NCBI RefSeq assembly: GCF_963678245.1 | Contig: NZ_OY782770.1 | Location: forward strand, 1,364,001-1,428,000 | From: an uncultured Sunxiuqinia sp. | Lineage (GTDB): Bacteria > Bacteroidota > Bacteroidia > Bacteroidales > Prolixibacteraceae | Reading direction: 5' to 3' | DNA: 64,000 nucleotides | Shown: one piece after another, positions 63,603 through 64,000 of the stretch | Numbering within the stretch: position 1 is the stretch's first letter | Layout of the letters: each line of letters opens with the position of its first letter | Notes under the pieces: generated by a model | Database searches by the model: none | What the model saw: the letters and a program-made list of their open reading frames with translations, nothing else | Told to the model about the DNA's origin: nothing | Made by a program: the position numbers and the translations under genes

Positions 63603-64000
63603 ATGATTAGTATCAAAACTGTTTTAAAAAAAGAAGAAATTACTTACGAGTAAGTACCTCATTTTTTTTAGAATTACCATGAATCGGAAGTCGATATTTT
63701 TCCGTACTCCATATACATCTTTTTGAGAATGAGTGGGACACTAACCAAGGCATGTTTACAGTAAAAACGACCAACCACTTACATAAAAACAGGTTACTGC
63801 TTATGTTCATGGACAGAGTCACAAGTGTGATTACCGAATTGGAGCAAGAAAAAGGGTATTATACACTAGAAGAAGTAGAGGGTGCATTGCGTTTAGAGAC
63901 CAATCCAAACAGCAAATTGTTGTAACCGTTTTGGGAAGAAATAATTGCAGAATAGAGGCTGGCTGATAGAACTGGTCCTGCCCTCTATAAGGTGGGTTTT
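63603..64000 (+). pseudogene. Tyrosine recombinase (integrase) N-terminal part, decayed, runs off the window
   Basis: Starting at ATG 63603 (ISIKTVLKKEEITYE), shifting frame gives a SAM-like arm-binding region: RITMNRKSIFFRTPYTSF, then, after a frame change near 63722, ENEWDTNQGMFTVKTTNHLH, KNRLLLMFMDRVTSVITELE and GYYTLEEVEGALRLETN. Stops follow in frame at TAA ~63922 and TAG ~63952 (PFWEEIIAE, then RLADRTGPALY). This is the layout of Bacteroidota phage/conjugative-element integrases, and with the tRNA fragment upstream it marks an old integration. It is not functional. Confidence 0.72.

Noticed and set aside
1-64000. CRISPR arrays, rRNA genes and intact tRNA genes
   Set aside because: No regularly spaced repeats, no rRNA-like sequence and only a tRNA 3' fragment were seen by eye.

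Overview
The window looks like part of a Bacteroidota chromosome, probably an anaerobic or facultative member of the Bacteroidales/Marinilabiliales type. The evidence is a SusC/SusD pair, hybrid two-component regulators with AraC outputs, a PorZ-like type IX secretion protein, DUF4249 and SPOR lipoproteins, ECF sigma/anti-sigma pairs, and -7 elements of the TAnnTTTG type. No name below rests on a database search.

Layout. 1-3.7 kb (minus): anti-sigma-like gene (cut by the edge), ECF sigma factor, S41 peptidase, dCMP deaminase and a single-domain response regulator. 4.0-7.2 kb: PocR/multi-PAS histidine kinase. 7.3-10.9 kb: a locus I identify as anaerobic ergothioneine biosynthesis, with eanB (rhodanese), eanA (histidine methyltransferase) and an unnamed third gene; eanB and the third gene each carry one in-frame stop. 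11-19 kb: PpsR-type kinase/pyrophosphorylase, DksA-like protein, MFS sugar transporter plus ROK kinase, NAD-dependent epimerase, PPOX flavoprotein and DnaG. 19-32.8 kb: ordinary core and envelope genes (sirtuin, beta-barrel protein, TonB receptor with DUF4249 lipoprotein, ComF, DUF2254, RdgB, PorZ, RecO, an aminotransferase lacking its PLP lysine, SPOR lipoprotein, GIY-YIG protein). Between comF and the DUF2254 gene is a gene-free stretch with nested inverted repeats and a terminator, a good candidate for a structured RNA.

33-45 kb is a region of decay. A PA14-containing GH31 glycosidase is intact, but the hybrid sensor beside it has at least three frameshifts and a deletion. A zinc-type dehydrogenase is broken three times, a receiver/AraC fragment remains from another sensor, and the front of an ECF sigma operon is duplicated and truncated. 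The intact ECF operon there (sigma, membrane protein, 150-aa protein) shows a repeated 25-nt promoter-like element. 45-56.4 kb is an intact polysaccharide utilisation locus: hybrid sensor, GH16 beta-glucanase lipoprotein, SusC, SusD, surface glycan-binding protein and terminator. Its likely substrate is a beta-1,3 or mixed-linkage glucan such as laminarin. 56.9-62.2 kb (minus) holds a TPR histidine kinase/LuxR regulator pair and unrecognised genes. 62.2-64 kb is mostly non-coding, with a tRNA(CAT) 3' fragment and a tyrosine recombinase riddled with stops, the scar of an old integration.

A recurring theme is gene interruption: about a dozen accessory genes carry stops or single-base indels, several in short A/T or G runs, while housekeeping genes (dnaG, recO, rdgB, the sirtuin) are intact. 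This fits real decay of dispensable genes, but some of the homopolymer cases could be consensus errors and need read-level checking.
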